44,707 bases of DNA from positions 100,470,372 to 100,515,078 of the forward strand of contig JBOZIK010000001.1 of assembly GCA_051453625.1 (NCBI GenBank). The letters are read 5' to 3'. The DNA is from Welwitschia mirabilis (Eukaryota > Gnetophyta > Gnetopsida > Welwitschiales). Made by a program: the position numbers and the translations under genes. Under the pieces are notes generated by a model. It worked only from the letters and a program-made list of their open reading frames with translations, did not search any database and was not told the origin of the DNA. Below, in pieces: positions 22,940 through 33,689 of the stretch; the stretch's first letter is position 1; each line of letters opens with the position of its first letter.

Positions 22940-24030
22940 TGGAGTTCACACTACAAGATGTGAGTAGGAGATGTTTAGAAAAAGCAAGATATTTCTTTTC
23001 TTAGTGGGCACATTTATGGAGAGGAAGGAAACCATGATGATACTTCTTTCCAACCATGGAGCCGTGTTAGATCCAAAAGGGACCAAACCTATTATTTTGA
23101 TAGAGGGGCATCCAATACTAGCAAAAGCTATCGGATCCAACATTATTCTATCCTCCCATGCTAGCCAATTGATAGTTAGAACTTTGATGATTCTAGATAC
23201 TTTAGAGTGTTGAACTAATTACAATTTGCCTACTTTTAGAGTTCACCAAGGAAGGGAAGCAAACTTACCTATCATACTTATGCTTAGTTCACAAACTAAT
23301 TAGCAAGTTCATCCCTTTAGCAAATGATGTGCACTTCATCTTCTCATCCATTGTGATTCTTAGGACCTTGAACAAGATCGAAATTAGCAAAGAGTAAATG
23401 ATTGATCCAAAACTACCTCTTGTATCTAGTTTTGTTCTAGCCTTCTCGTTAGCTATCACAACCTCCTCCTGTACTTCACCTTTAGCCATGTTATCAAGGA
23501 CTTTATTACCTAGGATGAAGGGCATGGAATGAAAAATGAATACATGATGTCCTCTTTAATCACAGGTTCTCTAAGGTTAAATTTGATGTGGCCAAATGCA
23601 TTGATGATGTATAATAAGAGTTGGCCTCGCAAGGCCATATATTCTTATAGCAAAAAAAACAAAATTTGACATAGTTAACCAACTTTTGGCCATAGCAATG
23701 AAGCAGTTAAATACACTTACTTTTAGTGTGGAGCATGTTGAAATAAAGAAGAATGAAAAACCTCTTTTTGAGAGTAAGGAAAAGGAATTTGCCTTGTTAT
23801 TTGCTCCACTTTACAAACCCCCTTCTAAAGGTACCCCTTCATCTATCCCTTTTTTTCTCAACCATGGTGATGACATTGTAAAGGGTTGGTTGTTTATAAA
23901 TATAAGTTTTTTGTATTTTATAATTTTTGTAAAAAGTAGAACTTACTTTAATATAAATAGTTTGCCTTACCGCATTTTACTTCATTTTGATTTTGCAAAT
24001 TTATATCATGGGCCTTATTCATATAATTAA
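22940..24030 (+). pseudogene. unrecognised degenerate ORF block
   Basis: Plus-strand frames of protein-like composition follow one another through shifts: MFRKSKIFLFLVGTFMERKE (from 22971), GAVLDPKGTKPIILIEGHPI, FTKEGKQTYLSYLCLVHKLI, DVHFIFSSIVILRTLNKIEI, and an open frame at 23686-24030 with QLNTLTFSVEHVEIKKNEK. I recognise no family. The block lies between an RNase H relic and the right LTR-like repeat, where some Athila-lineage elements carry an extra 3' ORF. That location is the only hint of function. The duplicated segment at 22.27-22.93 kb leads straight into it. Confidence 0.4.
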
Positions 24031-24322
24031 TTAGCCTATCTTACTAAAGCCTACCAAGGGCCTAGAAGGGGGCTATGATAGACAATAAAATGCAACCTAT
24101 GATATCTTCTAATGATGAAAATTTTGATTATGTTTATAAGGTTATAGGTTCACAAGAAAGTGGAATGAAGTTAAAGTAACAACAGATTCAGGAATCAAAG
24201 ATATTAAGCAAGGTCAAACTGTCACTACTTGTAAACACCATTGCCCAATAAAACCATCTAGCAACACCTTCATTTGTAGTTGTTGCTACTTGCAATTGCC
24301 CAATGGGATCCTATGATACACT
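24031..24322. other. no gene seen; possible polypurine tract
   Basis: A purine-rich run with aagggcctagaagggggct lies just after 24050 and is followed by atgatag. This would be in the right place for a polypurine tract and LTR start. The text ttgctacttgcaattgccc resembles ttgctacttaacattg near 10.05 kb, so the LTR-like similarity may begin here. The assignment is tentative. Confidence 0.3.
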
Positions 24323-24655
24323 ACCCAAGTCCTCAATGCAAGTCATGTACTTATTTAATACATTGACTTAATAAATGTTATTTTTTGTTTCTCAAATTGT
24401 ACATCATATTGTATATATCTATAATTCATAGTTTGAGACTAATGGGTTGATGGACAATTAGCTCCTCTTAATGACTTTTATTAAGTAGATTAGATGAATT
24501 TTTGTTTTTCTTAAAAGTAGTAACTAGTTTTCATAGCAACAATTTGCACTTTTTCTCTTAAATGATGTGAAATGCATGCCTTATGACACACTCAATAGTT
24601 CCATTAGATATGTTTGATAAATACTTGTAGAATAATTTAGCCTGCAAGAAGAGAT
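24323..24655 (+). repeat. LTR-like repeat, right copy
   Basis: Direct repeat of 10403-10826, sharing words in the same order: ccaagtcct, acttatttaat, tttgagactaat-like text, gtagattagatgaattttt, agcaacaatttgcac, gtgaaatgcatgcc and tagatatgtttgataaat. It lacks about 60 bp present in the left copy (around 10675-10737). Position and orientation fit the 3' LTR of the Athila-like relic whose gag begins at 11.1 kb, but TG/CA ends, primer site and target duplication were not identified. Confidence 0.6.
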
Positions 24656-24709
24656 ACGTGTTTTCAAATCCAATGAAAATGATCAATTTTGAATTAGGAT
24701 TAGATTGTT

Positions 24710-25150
24710 GGATGTGACACGAACATTTAGGTGTGATAAGAAGGGAAATGATGCTTAGGCATGATAACTTAGGGCATTATATTATGATGTGAAGTAATCT
24801 AGAATTCCTAGGCATGATACCACATGCTAATGATTAAATGAAATCACTCTTGAGTGTGAAATCTCAAGCTAGGATGAATGTCATGGGCAAGTGTATTTCG
24901 ATATCAATACGAATACCACACTTTAATGTGTGATTTAATAATGATGGTTGATATCATAGCTAGGTGTAATATTTAAAATGGAAGTTGATATCATCCTCAA
25001 ACTAATATCATGTTTTGAGGATGATATCTTAAAGGAGAAGCTAGTGTCCAACTTGGGCATGACATCTACATTAAAAAAATGGTGACTAATATCACATCTA
25101 GGAATGATAGGTTAGAAAATTATTGATATCATGCTTGGGCATGATATCTT
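24710..25150. repeat. irregular array of GCATGATA/GATATC motifs
   Basis: Short words of the type (T/G)AGGCATGATA or GGGCATGATATC recur at irregular spacing: ttaggcatgataac, ctaggcatgatacc, gggcatgacatc, ctaggaatgatagg, cttgggcatgatatc and several gatatcat words. One segment forms a strong palindrome at 24987-25028. No protein is encoded. It directly follows the second LTR-like repeat. Confidence 0.6.
24987..25028. repeat. 15-bp inverted repeat (hairpin) with short loop
   Basis: The left arm gatatcatcctcaaa pairs with the right arm tttgaggatgatatc across a short AT-rich loop that itself contains atatcat. The arms are perfect over 15 bp. It lies within the GATATC-rich patch. Confidence 0.85.
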
Positions 25151-26399
25151 AAAGTTAACTTCAAAGTTACCATGGGGTAAAAAGAGTTAATGCCCCATTA
25201 ATGAATTAATTGTGAGTTAGCCCAAGCATGCAAAGTGGATGTGGTAAATGAGGGAGGGTTTAAAAGGAACCAAGTTATGACAATGTCATCTTCATTTATT
25301 ATGATTGTTAACAAATAGTGTGCGCTCAATACCTCATTGCAATTTCGGCGGTTTTTTGTGGTTCTTAACTTTTGACATTTGGTGTATGTTTTTCTTATTC
25401 TATTTTTATTATTTTCTTAGTTTTTTATTTTTGATTTTTAAAGTTGGGCTTTTTAATGTGATTATCTTGGCATTTTGAATAGATTTATAGGTTATAACAA
25501 GTTTTTGAAAATGTTGTTATAGTTTAATTTGACAATTTTTTTAACAAGATGTAGGAGGTCTTGGTTATTTTCCATCCACTATTTTCAATATTATGGCAGT
25601 GAATGGTGTTTGGTTTGGGGGTGGGATGTCTTTTGTGGTTTTGTTTAGCCATGATGGTGAAACCCTATGTTCCGGTTAACATCGGGCATGAGATATCACT
25701 TATAATGAGGATGATTTACATTATTGGGAATTAAATGAGATGATTGTGTTACTTTGCCTTTAATTTTTGTGATTATGATTCTAGATGAAAACACTTAGGT
25801 CTATAGCTATAGCACGTAATACCTAGGCATTTGCATTTGGTATGGTATGGCTAGGCTTGTTGTGTTAAAGCTCATACGCATAACATGGTTTATCTCTAAA
25901 GAGACATCCTAACGGTACAGTAGTGCTCCTATGACTTTGTGATTACAAGTTAAGATTTCAAAAATGTCTTTCAACACTTAAAAAAGAAAAACAAGGTATG
26001 ACATGGTTATTTGGGTGTGTAACACTTGTTTTTAAATCTATTCTTTTAGGTTGCAAGTATGATGGTTATAGAAAAGTTTTGATGCTTGTTTATGTTGTCA
26101 CAGGTGCTCTAGTAGGATGTGCATGGTATTCTATATAGAAAAATCACATGTGATATGACATCTATGCTTTTCTTTGCAAGTCTTAGTTTATATGAAATAA
26201 TCCATGATCAATTCACATACCCTCTTTTTTGTGCTAGGATTTAACACTCAAGGTTAAATATGAAGATTAACATAAAGGATATGGAGAATTCATGCCCCAT
26301 TTTAAGAAAATCAATAATTTAGGCTATATTTCAAAAGTGAGAGAATTAATTCCTTATTATTTTGAGAGGGATTCATGCCTTGTTCGCATGTTATAATAG
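25150..26399. other. no gene seen
   Basis: AT-rich sequence with T-rich tracts (25.38-25.55 kb) and no convincing open frame. A tttcggcggttttttgtgg stretch near 25.34 kb is one of the few GC-rich words. It follows the GCATGAT-rich patch and may be the far end of the same element. Confidence 0.5.
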
Positions 26400-28740
26400 C
26401 CTTATCAATAAGACTGTGTAGTAGATGATTAGATTTCAAACGACGAAATTTTATAGCTGTGTTTTAGTTATGGGGTGTAACTTAGCATCCTGTATTCATG
26501 CTTTTCATTATGGGGTGTATCTTAGCATCTTGTGTTCATGTCGTGTAGGGAATAGCTCCCCCTCAAGCTTCTTCACATTCTACATTCATTCAAAGAAGTC
26601 TCGAAAAGGGAAAGGAAATAGCAAACTAGGTGAGAAGGCTTTATTCTTTCGGGAGATTTGCAAATTAATTGGCAATCATACAACCCAAAAGGTGTTGTTC
26701 CAGTGAGTTGCTATCAAAGATCCTAAGAAGTATCCCAAGGCTCTTTGATAAGCAGAAAGAAAGTGGTGCCAAGGCATGCAACTCTAGCATTTTAGTATTA
26801 GGGTGTATTTAGATATTTTTGAGAACAATTTAAGAGAATGATGGAGTTTCCCAACCAAAGATAAAGACAAATATCAGCCATAATTTATGTGGAGAAAAAA
26901 ACATGTCTAATTCTATTAACTTGGGGAAGCTAGATGGCAAAACTTATTGAAACAATCTAAAGAGAGTGTGGCTGGCACACAACGTGACGTGGCTTTCTGG
27001 TCACTTCTAGAAAATGGAATGTCTCACCTGGTGTTTAACCCATAATGGACTATAATTTGTATTGATATATTTGTATCAAATGAAGAGTATGTTAAGCATC
27101 ATACTTTGGAGTAGTGTTGTGATGTTTTGTTAGACATCATTAATGTAAAAAGAAAAGAAAGTATGTTGGTGTTGGAAACACTCTTGAAGACCAAGGCACA
27201 TGGTGCTTTGCAAGACCAAGATACAATCATTTTATGTGGGCTATAATACATGTAGGAGTTGGACAATTAGAGCCCTTAGCTTGTGGGCTAAGGAATTCAT
27301 ATCTTGGTAGGTCACTTGATTGCATTTTCTAATGTTTTTGTTGATAATGAACGTAGAACATAGCCAAAAGAGTTAATTTTGATTTTTGCTATTCTTCGTG
27401 CTTACAAGATATAAGAAGATAAGCAATAAAGTTGGCTATACAGAGGTTGTTGAATTCAAGAATCTAAAAAGCATTGTTTTGAATTGTGAAATTTACTATT
27501 TCATGCTTCTTTTAGTAATATTTGTAGCCATGTTAAAGCTATAGAGTTGTATGATGGCAATTTTGTTAGCCTTCACATGACAAAATACAAATGCTAGAGA
27601 TGGCATTAAAATGGGAGCATGATATACTTTGTACAAGGATAATTAAGTTTTGGCATGATTTCAACATAAACCTAGATTTCATGAATAAGATACCAGGTTC
27701 ACCTAAAGAACGGTTTCCTTTAAAGAGGATGGCAGCCCTAAGGGATGAGTAGTGAAAACAAGTGGTTCAATATTGGCTCAGTTGTGAGTATAACAAAGTT
27801 AAAAGAGGAGAATGTTATATATTGAGAATTTAGAAGATAACAACAGAAAAATTTATGACATGGGGAACCTAAATTTTGACGCTTGGGAGAGTAAGGCAAA
27901 AAAATGGATCTTTTAAATGTTGTTTTGTTTTGGATGAAGGATGTGTGGGAAAATTGGACCACTATGACTAGGTCAATATTACATGAGGGAGCTTTCACAA
28001 TGAGATGAATGAATGGTAAAAGTTGAAAAAGTGAAGGGTCATCGTTTATGTTAGCTAATTCGTGTTGCTGCCAAAGTTTGCGTTTTTCATGAGAGGGATC
28101 AATGGCTACTAAGGGTATCACAATCATCCAATGTTGAAGAAGCCCATAATCCATTATCTATAGAAGATTCTATTGAAGAGAGAAGCCCATCAAGAAATGG
28201 TGGAGGCTAGTATTCCACATGAAAGGCTAAGAGTATTGTTTTGAGCAACTAAATGATGTTACATCATATGATCAATTTGAAGGCCTAATGTAAAGAAAGA
28301 GAAATCAGTAGCTAGGACGAGTCTCGTCTGCAAGAGGTAATGAAACCCAAGGCACCAAGTCACAAGAAGATTGGTGTTAGTCAAAGGAAGAAGTGTGAAA
28401 AAGACCTAGAATGAAGCCCAATACAAGATCTACTTAAAAAACAACTACATAGGAAGGAAAAGGAAAGGACCAAGTGGTAAGCATGGACTTCTTAGTTTCT
28501 TTATGGTTTTGGTCCTTAGATTAGTGTTGCTAGTTGTTTTGTTTTGTGACATGCAAAGGGCTAGATCTTATGGCAAAAAGGCAAGTAATTTAGTTGAGAT
28601 TATAGAAATTTGATAGGATAATTGTGTTTTAGAAAGGCAAAAGAAAATTTTAAGAAGTACTTGTGATTTTGAGATAGAGAGGGCAAAGTAGTAGAGACTC
28701 TAAGAAGAGCATCTAGAATCCAATAAGATTTCTACACTAA
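26400..28740 (+). other. degenerate, unrecognised coding-like DNA
   Basis: The open frame at 26425-26706 (93 codons) ends in a basic and mixed stretch with KKSRKGKGNSKLGEKALFF. Further plus-strand frames continue through stops, for example MNKIPGSPKERFPLKRMAAL near 27.68-27.74 kb. The composition looks like an old protein-coding relic rather than random sequence, but I recognise no family; an internal piece of a retroelement or a captured gene are both possible. The 138-codon minus-strand open frame at 27738-28154 lies opposite this and is probably a shadow. Confidence 0.3.
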
Positions 28741-29676
28741 TTCTATAGGATCAATGCTTTATCAATTTTAGACATGAAGGTATGAGGTTGTTTTCTTTTA
28801 TTTGTCTGTGTGGATCTAGCTCCTCAAATGGAAATACCCAATGAGACATGCTTTCAAGGAGATATTTTGCAGATCCATAATACACCTTAAACCCTTTTGC
28901 CCCTTTTAACTTGTCAGAATGGGACAAGATCTTATTTAAAATTGGTAACCACCAATGTAGATCCAGAAACCCAACTCTCCATCTTATTCTATAGAGAAAC
29001 ATTTTGCAATGATGCTTAAGAAGCATAGTTTTTAATCACTCAAAATATATCCCCCTTAGAACAATTGAAGATGAGAAGATCATCTTCACCAAAAAAAACA
29101 AAATCCACATTCTAATCGTCCCTCATGAGAATCAGATCCCTCCCAAAGTACCTCTCCTAGGAACATCCAACATTTTCCAACTAGGCAAATACAACTGAGA
29201 AGTTGTCTTCTTGGTCTTTTGTGATAAGCAATCCTAAAGCCTCTCATCGTATATCTTTGAAAAGTTTCACTTCTGAAAAGTACCAAGTCCCTTACAATTT
29301 AGAAAAAGGTACTATAAAAGTATTTCTTATTACTACCTCTATATTTTACTTTTAGTTATTAGACTATTTCAGCTTCGACTTTTGATCTAGCAATGGAGAA
29401 TCAAGAATAGGTTGCCCACCTAATGCAAAGCGGGTTGCTCTAAATCCTTTGTGTTGTTGCTTCCCTTATTGCCTTTATGCTTTGGATCCAAGTCTAGTTC
29501 TTTCATCATCTTGTTGCTTCAAAGCATCAAAATTATTAGCAAAATAAAGGGCAGTAACGATTATCTGCAAAGGTTTCCTATTTCTTCTCCTCTTGGTAAC
29601 TAGCTTAAAGTCTTAATATTGATCCTGAGATAACTATATGCGCTAATAAATCTGCTTTGATTCTTTATCATAATGA
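28741..29676. other. unassigned DNA with short minus-strand open frames
   Basis: Minus-strand frames at 28751-29026 and 29086-29286 lie downstream of the DUF4283 relic in its own direction. One contains RIRWRVG followed by DLHWWLP, faintly like the R-W-R-[IV]-G...W segment of plant LINE-associated reverse transcriptases. The resemblance is too short to call. Nothing else is visible. Confidence 0.25.
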
Positions 29677-30046
29677 GTGATCTCCAGATTTCATGCATGT
29701 AGAACACTGAATGAACAAAAGCATGTTCAAATTCTACTTTCACTTTGATTTCTATTGGAGCAAAATTGATTTCCATGAGGGATTTTCCACTTCCATCCAA
29801 ACACATAAATGACCCCTAAGAATTCTAAATTGTTTTATTATAAGTAAAGCAATTTTTATTAGCTTACCCTAAATCTTAACAATGTTTTTAAACAGGCCCC
29901 AAAATTTAAGAAGGAATGCTAGTGAGACGGAACCAAACAACAACCACCTTAAACAAATTAGTATCAACCTACACACCATAATTCCAAGCAATTAGGGCTA
30001 AACCATGAATGCCAAGAAGCCAAACGCTCGTATTAAAGACCTTATT
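29677..30046 (-). pseudogene. DUF4283 / LINE ORF1-type nucleic-acid-binding protein relic
   Basis: The minus-strand translation gives NKVFNTSVWLLGIHGLALIA and VVVVWFRLTSIPS. After a shift it gives FWGLFKNIVKI, a TAG stop and GKLIKI (about 29905-29848), then RILRGHLCVWMEVENPSW and a knuckle-like CSTCMKSGDH (29706-29677). The order matches DUF4283: a V-P-V-W-V-R-L-P-x-L-P-x-E-F-W segment, a KIG.LG.FIKID segment, an A-R-I-C-V-E-V-D segment, then a CCHC zinc knuckle. Such proteins are the first ORF of many plant L1-like LINEs. The knuckle has five instead of four residues between Cys and His. Stops and frame changes make it a relic. I did not find the endonuclease or reverse transcriptase downstream (lower coordinates). 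Confidence 0.65.
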
Positions 30047-30616
30047 CATATCCTCCTTATAATAAAATTAAAATAACCAAAACAGATTTTGTCCTTCAGG
30101 CTAGAAAACACCATGCCAAATAAACAAATGAAACTTACCTACACATGGCAAGAAGAAACCCCTTGCCAAAAACTAGAATGACAAGAAGACTCCAAAGTTG
30201 CTGCCACAGAGCCACCTCCCCAGACCTTCTTCCTTCCTTTTTAATTGACGAGTTGACATATTAGGCTATCAGCACTTTTTGAATTTTTTAAAGCATTACA
30301 GTGCTTTAAGGTACAAATGAAACCACCCTATATTTTATAATTTTAAGCTTAAAAAATGTTTAAAGCAAGAATGAATAATATATAAATATATAAGCTTTTT
30401 TCTTTTTGTTTTCCTTTTTTTAGTAGCTGTCCCTAATAAATGTTCATGGAAAATTTAAGTGTGAATTTCAGAAACTTAAAAGGGTTTTTTTTTTTTTCTA
30501 CTGTTGAACAAATTAGTACTTTTGCCTTAATTAACAAATAACAAGGCATTTCTATCACATGGAGAACTCACACTTAAATTAGTACACATTCTTGAATTTT
30601 TGAAACTAAAATCACA

Positions 30617-30690
30617 AAACATGAAAATATAACACATCATTTAAAAAGCGTCACTAAACATGAAAATATAACACATCATTTAAAAACACG
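30617..30690. repeat. 39-bp tandem duplication
   Basis: The word aaacatgaaaatataacac continuing to ttaaaaa occurs at 30617 and again at 30656 with 31 identical bases, giving a 39-bp period of just under two copies. It is AT-rich and non-coding. A run of 14 T lies upstream at about 30486-30499. Confidence 0.9.
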
Positions 30691-30734
30691 TTCCATTTTA
30701 TCATTATATAAAATTTATAATATCAATAAAGATA

Positions 30735-30930
30735 TAGTCTAACTAGCAAGAAACTCACCCTCTACCTAACAGGTCACAGGTTTGAACCTTTAAATGAATT
30801 AATTGGCATCTTATAAGGCCCTTAGCACAATTTAATCATTCATTTGGATGTAGGTATGCTCCTAAGAGTGTGTGTGGTCATTAGAAGTATGGTCACTAAA
30901 AAGTTTAAAGCCCCGTAAGACTCACTAAAC
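30735..30930 (+). repeat. possible tRNA-derived SINE
   Basis: The segment actcaccctctacctaac followed by aggtcacaggtttgaacc looks like the 5' region of plant tRNA-derived SINEs, in which a B box close to GGTTCGAATCC (here ggtttgaacct, 30779-30789) follows AGGTCAC. An A-box-like ctagcaagaaactc lies about 40 bp upstream. Its 3' end and target duplication were not resolved. Confidence 0.4.
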
Positions 30931-31776
30931 TTGCGAATAAAAACTGGTAGAATAAAAATTGACATTTCAAAAACCAAACCAATTTTGGGATGGTGTACCT
31001 AATCAACATGTTGTTTTACACTTTTGTCACGTATTTTTACACATTATAAATAAATTTAATGTAAGTATTTTAATTGTTTAAAGTTATGTAATAAACAATT
31101 CCATGAAACAGTCTCAAAGAAGCTAAAAGAAATAGAGGTTTATAAATTAAATGGTTGAAACGAATTCACTCTATCAAGTCACCTTTTGTTTATGCATCCA
31201 GCATAGGTGTCTTGCTCCAACTTTTTGGTATAGAAGTAGTTCAGCCTTTCTAAATCATTAAATATTATTTTCATAAGAAGAGAGTTTTCTATGGTGTATT
31301 ACTTGGAAGGCAGAGAACAATGCTTCATCCATAGGCACCCCATGCAGCAAACATTAGAACAGACCAGCTAATAAGTTATTGAAAGAGATTATTTCAAGCG
31401 TGTTTTCCATCATCTAATATCATGTATACCAACAAAATATGTGTTGGAGGTTTCAAAGAACAAAAATCTCAGGATTTCACCATATGGCTTCAACATAAAG
31501 AAAAGGAGGATATTGGGTAGTGAGGATGTTAAAATCACAATTTTATAGCAGTACTTCAAAACAATCTAGATAAAAATCTGTTGAGAATGTTGTGTTTCAG
31601 TAGCATATTATGTGATGCAGTAACATCCTACAACCAGTTTCAAAAGTTTATGGTGTTATGTTCATCGCATGGAAAATAAGCCAATGTAAAAGGCTTGAAA
31701 AACAAAGTTAATGTACTGGTGAAAGGAAAATCAACACAACATTACTACTATAAAGCCATACAAGCTTTGCTTGTTT

Positions 31777-32695
31777 TTTATTACCCCTTTGATATTTGCA
31801 TCTGAACATTGAGCTAGTGCTTCAAATTACAGTTGATCGCAGTTCAGAGTGGATATGTAAAATTAAAAAGATTAGCAGTGAGCCTCAAATCACCTTTGTT
31901 TTCCTTACAACTCCAATGTATAATGTTTGGCTATCAGAACTCACATTTCAAATTATGATGAATATGAAAGTTGTATCTTCAATGGTTTGAATAACATTCA
32001 AATAGTCGATGGATTTTCTGAGAGTCAGCTGTCACGCTCTTTGAAGCATTTGCACTCTTTGAAGCATTGTTGTAATATCCATCATTAAATAAATGCCTCC
32101 AAGAATTGCTCAAAATATTAACAATTGCAGTATATCCCAATGTCTTGCATCATCCATATACTAGGCTTGCATGACTTGAAAACATTCACAAAGATTTCAT
32201 TTAGCCAACCATTAAAATACTTGAGCAGCAGCATCATTGCAATATCGATTGTGTAAAATATTTCCTCAATGAATTACATGAATATTAATAACTGCTACAT
32301 ATGCCCATGCCCTTTTATCATCCATGCATTGAGCATGCAGTAAAATGTCACATTGACTACACCTCACAGAGAGTACAATCTTGCAAGCAAACCAGGATAG
32401 AGAGATGTTCTTTGTGGAGTGTTTCCTTAATTATACGAGTTGCACTTGACAGTAAATTTTCTACAATCTGAAACGCTGTAAAAAATGAAAAAGTTATGGC
32501 ATTAACATTCCAAATGTTTAAATCTTTCAAAATGTTCCATAACATGAATGATGCTAGAAGAAGGGCTGCCTAATTCAAACATTTTCCGGGACAAAATTCT
32601 CTCTCAAAACAGATGTGTATCTCAATGATCAAAGATGTCAGTTAACCCAAGCAAAGATACAACAATGGAAGAAAGCAACTATCAGGTAATCCAGG
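31777..32695 (-). other. putative 3' UTR of the CCDC47-like gene
   Basis: The stretch follows the stop codon on the minus strand. The nearest AATAAA on that strand is at forward 31777-31782 (tttatt). The DNA holds two diverged copies of a segment with the words aatattaa and catccat (about 32.10-32.20 and 32.26-32.34 kb) and a short direct repeat around 32036-32066 (ctctttgaagcattt twice). A pyrimidine tract plus AG near 32.50 kb could be a 3' UTR intron acceptor. No protein is encoded. The extent of the UTR is a guess from a single poly(A) signal. Confidence 0.25.
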
Positions 32696-32905
32696 CTAGT
32701 GTACACGAGTCATCTTCATTCGAGGCATGGACTTCTTAAGTTGGCGTTGCCTTGCCTTCTCTTCCTTTTTCCTGATTGCTTCGGCACTGAACTTGGATTC
32801 AGACTCCTCTTTTTTCCTCTGAATTGCCTCCTGACGAGCAAGCTGCTGTTCTTTATGAAGCTCTTTGGCAATTTTAGCTCTAACATTTTCAGTTTTAGCA
32901 CGGAC
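32696..32905 (-). CDS. CCDC47: CCDC47/DUF1682 family protein, last coding exon
   Basis: Minus-strand exon of exactly 70 codons, entered in phase 0 through an acceptor reading ttacag on the minus strand (forward ct at 32906-32907) and ending at TAG (forward cta 32696-32698). It encodes a highly charged Lys/Arg/Glu/Gln helix that starts VRAKTENVRAKIAKELHKEQ, contains SAEAIRKKEEKARQ, and ends KSMPRMKMTRVH. This basic coiled-coil tail and its final KMKMTR are typical of plant CCDC47/DUF1682 proteins, as I recall the Arabidopsis homologue. In animals CCDC47 is an ER-membrane subunit of the PAT complex, which chaperones transmembrane segments at the multipass translocon; the same role in this plant is inferred. 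There are no stops or frameshifts, so the exon looks functional. The first AATAAA on the minus strand after the stop is far away, at about 31782-31777, which would imply a long 3' UTR. Confidence 0.9.
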   Translation of the reverse strand, partial: VRAKTENVRAKIAKELHKEQQLARQEAIQRKKEESESKFSAEAIRKKEEKARQRQLKKSMPRMKMTRVH

Positions 32906-33019
32906 CTGTAATGTGATTGCTTACAATTTAGTATAAGTGGCTAAAACAACTCCTGGAAATTTCATACTCCAAACAAAAAGTATTATACCAAATTCAAGAT
33001 ACACAAAAAATCAACATAC

Positions 33020-33226
33020 CTGAGGACTTAGCTTGTATCGACCAATCAAATCAATATAATATGGCACAATAGCAATAAGTCTAGTCATGTCAGCCATGTT
33101 GTTTTCTGATGGAAGAGCAAACTTGAATATAAGCATCTTCTTATGTGAATCAGATGTACTGACATCAGTGAAATGCAATGAAATAAATCCTTGGCCATAC
33201 TTCTCAAATGCTTTCTCTCCAAAAAC
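33020..33226 (-). CDS. CCDC47: CCDC47/DUF1682 family protein, penultimate exon
   Basis: Minus-strand exon of 69 codons, phase 0 at both ends, with acceptor catttcag and donor gtatgt. It encodes VFGEKAFEKYGQGFISLHFT at its start, then KKMLIFKFALPSENNMADMT, and ends RLIAIVPYYIDLIGRYKLSPQ. This is the conserved core of the CCDC47/DUF1682 family just before the charged C-terminal helix; the VFGEKA-EKYG, LLIFKFALP and YYIDLIGRYKLS signatures are very close to what I recall of angiosperm homologues. It joins the last exon across a 114-bp intron (32906-33019) with GT/AG borders and keeps the frame. The open frame with no disablement and the strong protein-level conservation, set in otherwise decayed DNA, show that it is under selection. 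Confidence 0.92.
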
Positions 33227-33689
33227 CTGAAATGTTTTCCAATAATAGTTAAGACTAATTTAGCAATATTCCAGCCACAAAAAGAATTATATTCCAGCTT
33301 CAACGGTTCTCCCAATGTTTCTGAATTTTTGCCTTAAATTTCAATGATAACAAGTACATCCATGAATAAGACTATGTTATCATCCCAAAAGCATTCTTAA
33401 CACTGTATCAAAGCAGCACATGCTCCAGTTGAAAGACACAGCATAACATTTGAAGGAACAAAATGACCATTGACTTTGGAATTTAATGATTCACACTCAA
33501 AAAATGAAGGCTCGAGATCAAAATGGAGTATCAACACTATATTCAAGATATTACAATGCAGATATTAACCCTTTATATCGTGCTTATTACCCATGTGAGC
33601 ATGTTGCCACTTCAAAGAGCAACTAATTCACTGAAATACAATGAAACAAGCAACATCATCTTAATGGTTCTCAAAGGCGCAAATATCAC

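Larger units (their letters stand above)
30060..31776. other. no gene seen between the DUF4283 relic and the CCDC47-like gene
   Basis: AT-rich DNA with homopolymer runs, the 39-bp tandem duplication and the possible SINE listed separately. I find no open frame of convincing composition on either strand. The DNA from about 31.2 kb is less TA-rich than the retroelement area, in keeping with the start of gene territory. Confidence 0.6.

Noticed and set aside
27738-28154. 138-codon minus-strand open frame
   Set aside because: It has no recognisable motif and lies opposite plus-strand text that looks more protein-like, so it is probably a shadow of a decayed plus-strand ORF.
32699-32911. Open frames at 32699-32911 (plus) and 32716-32901 (minus, other frame)
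   Set aside because: They are shadows of the last CCDC47 exon. The frame that matches the family ends at 32696.
33085-33315. Minus open frame of 76 codons at 33085-33315
   Set aside because: Out of frame with the conserved CCDC47 exon at 33020-33226. The composition is that of a shifted reading.
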